Source: Achromobacter anxifer (lineage in GTDB: Bacteria > Pseudomonadota > Gammaproteobacteria > Burkholderiales > Burkholderiaceae_B). Taken from it: a DNA stretch of 64,000 nt. Position 1 is the stretch's first letter. Each line of letters starts with the position of its first letter. Position numbers and translations under genes: made by a program. This document shows positions 63,879 to 64,000 of this stretch, piece after piece. The notes under the pieces are model-generated. The model saw only the letters and a program-made list of their open reading frames with translations. It was not told where the DNA came from and did not search any database. The DNA lies in the NCBI RefSeq assembly GCF_903652925.1, contig NZ_CAHLAR010000005.1, positions 124,001-188,000 of the forward strand. The letters are read 5' to 3'.

Positions 63879-64000
63879 TCAGTCCTTGACCTCGGGGTAG
63901 TCGACGTTGACCGCACCCTTTGCTATGTCCTGTGCCACCTCGCAGAAGTCAGGGTGATCCAGCAGTGCCTGAGGAATGGGGATCGGCTGAGAAGTGCGGT
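63879..64000 (-). CDS. 3' end of an unknown gene (cut by right edge)
   Basis: The last 40 codons are visible: RTSQPIPIPQALLDHPDF, then CEVAQDIAKGAVNVDYPE and VKD. Acidic, no recognised motif. It ends just before an intrinsic terminator. Confidence 0.6.
   Translation of the reverse strand, partial: RTSQPIPIPQALLDHPDFCEVAQDIAKGAVNVDYPEVKD

Noticed and set aside
1-64000. tRNA, rRNA, CRISPR arrays, insertion sequences and integrases
   Set aside because: None seen: no regularly spaced repeats, transposase motifs (DDE) or tyrosine/serine recombinases were recognised.

Overview
The window looks like a 64-kb stretch of a large conjugative plasmid (or plasmid-like integrative element) from a GC-rich member of the Pseudomonadota, most likely a betaproteobacterium. 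The basis is an F/MobH-type conjugation gene set, a KfrA-family plasmid protein with AT-rich palindromic operators, plasmid-borne UmuDC, and no rRNA, tRNA or housekeeping gene blocks. Host assignment is inference from composition and gene families only.

Layout. Bases 1-23,000 are the transfer region: TraC (cut by the left edge), a TrbI-like protein, an S26 transfer peptidase, a small protein, thioredoxin-like TraF, TraH, TraG, a convergent small membrane protein in the position of an entry-exclusion gene, a membrane-anchored HD-domain TraI-like protein, TraN and the coupling ATPase TraD. An SPFH protein and a TraD paralogue that has lost both Walker motifs follow. TraU, TraW, TraB, TraK, TraE and TraL are not here and presumably lie to the left. 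Bases 23,000-40,100 carry a large unknown protein, a coiled-coil/SbcC/SbcD operon whose SbcC-like ATPase is circularly permuted, RecJ, RdgC, a CCA-adding enzyme, an NlpC/P60 lipoprotein and a Suv3-like RNA helicase. Bases 40,100-52,200 are small independently transcribed cargo genes: a DUF4262 protein, an adenine methyltransferase, three small putative Cys-His-Asp proteins, a second dead TraD paralogue, a PP-loop/PAPS-reductase-like enzyme, a CoaB-like protein, two ART-PolyVal-like ADP-ribosyltransferases and a short ArgC. Bases 52,200-58,540 carry an AbrB antitoxin remnant, a LexA-controlled umuDC pair flanked by two exported proteins that share an N-terminal module, and an ADP-ribosylglycohydrolase. 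The rest holds small unknown genes, a Sel1-like protein and KfrA.

Genes act together in three ways. The tra genes build the F-type pilus and DNA transport channel. The recombination/repair set (SbcCD-like, RecJ, RdgC, UmuDC) could process incoming or damaged plasmid DNA. The cargo genes mostly sit in a repeated cassette: intrinsic terminator, -10 box in the form CTATAC, a leader with an AGGACA-like block, a GAAAGGACACA-like ribosome site, then one or two genes. More than 25 such promoter copies occur, which suggests a plasmid-wide expression programme.

Most notable: (1) the permuted SbcC-like ATPase with a C-terminal zinc-hook motif; (2) two TraD paralogues in which the Walker A lysine is alanine and Walker B is lost; (3) three genes (dead TraD paralogue 1, recJ, umuD) whose ATG lies exactly 6 nt after the -10 box, predicting leaderless mRNAs; (4) the repeated promoter/leader family; (5) ADP-ribosyltransferases and an ADP-ribosylglycohydrolase on the same element.
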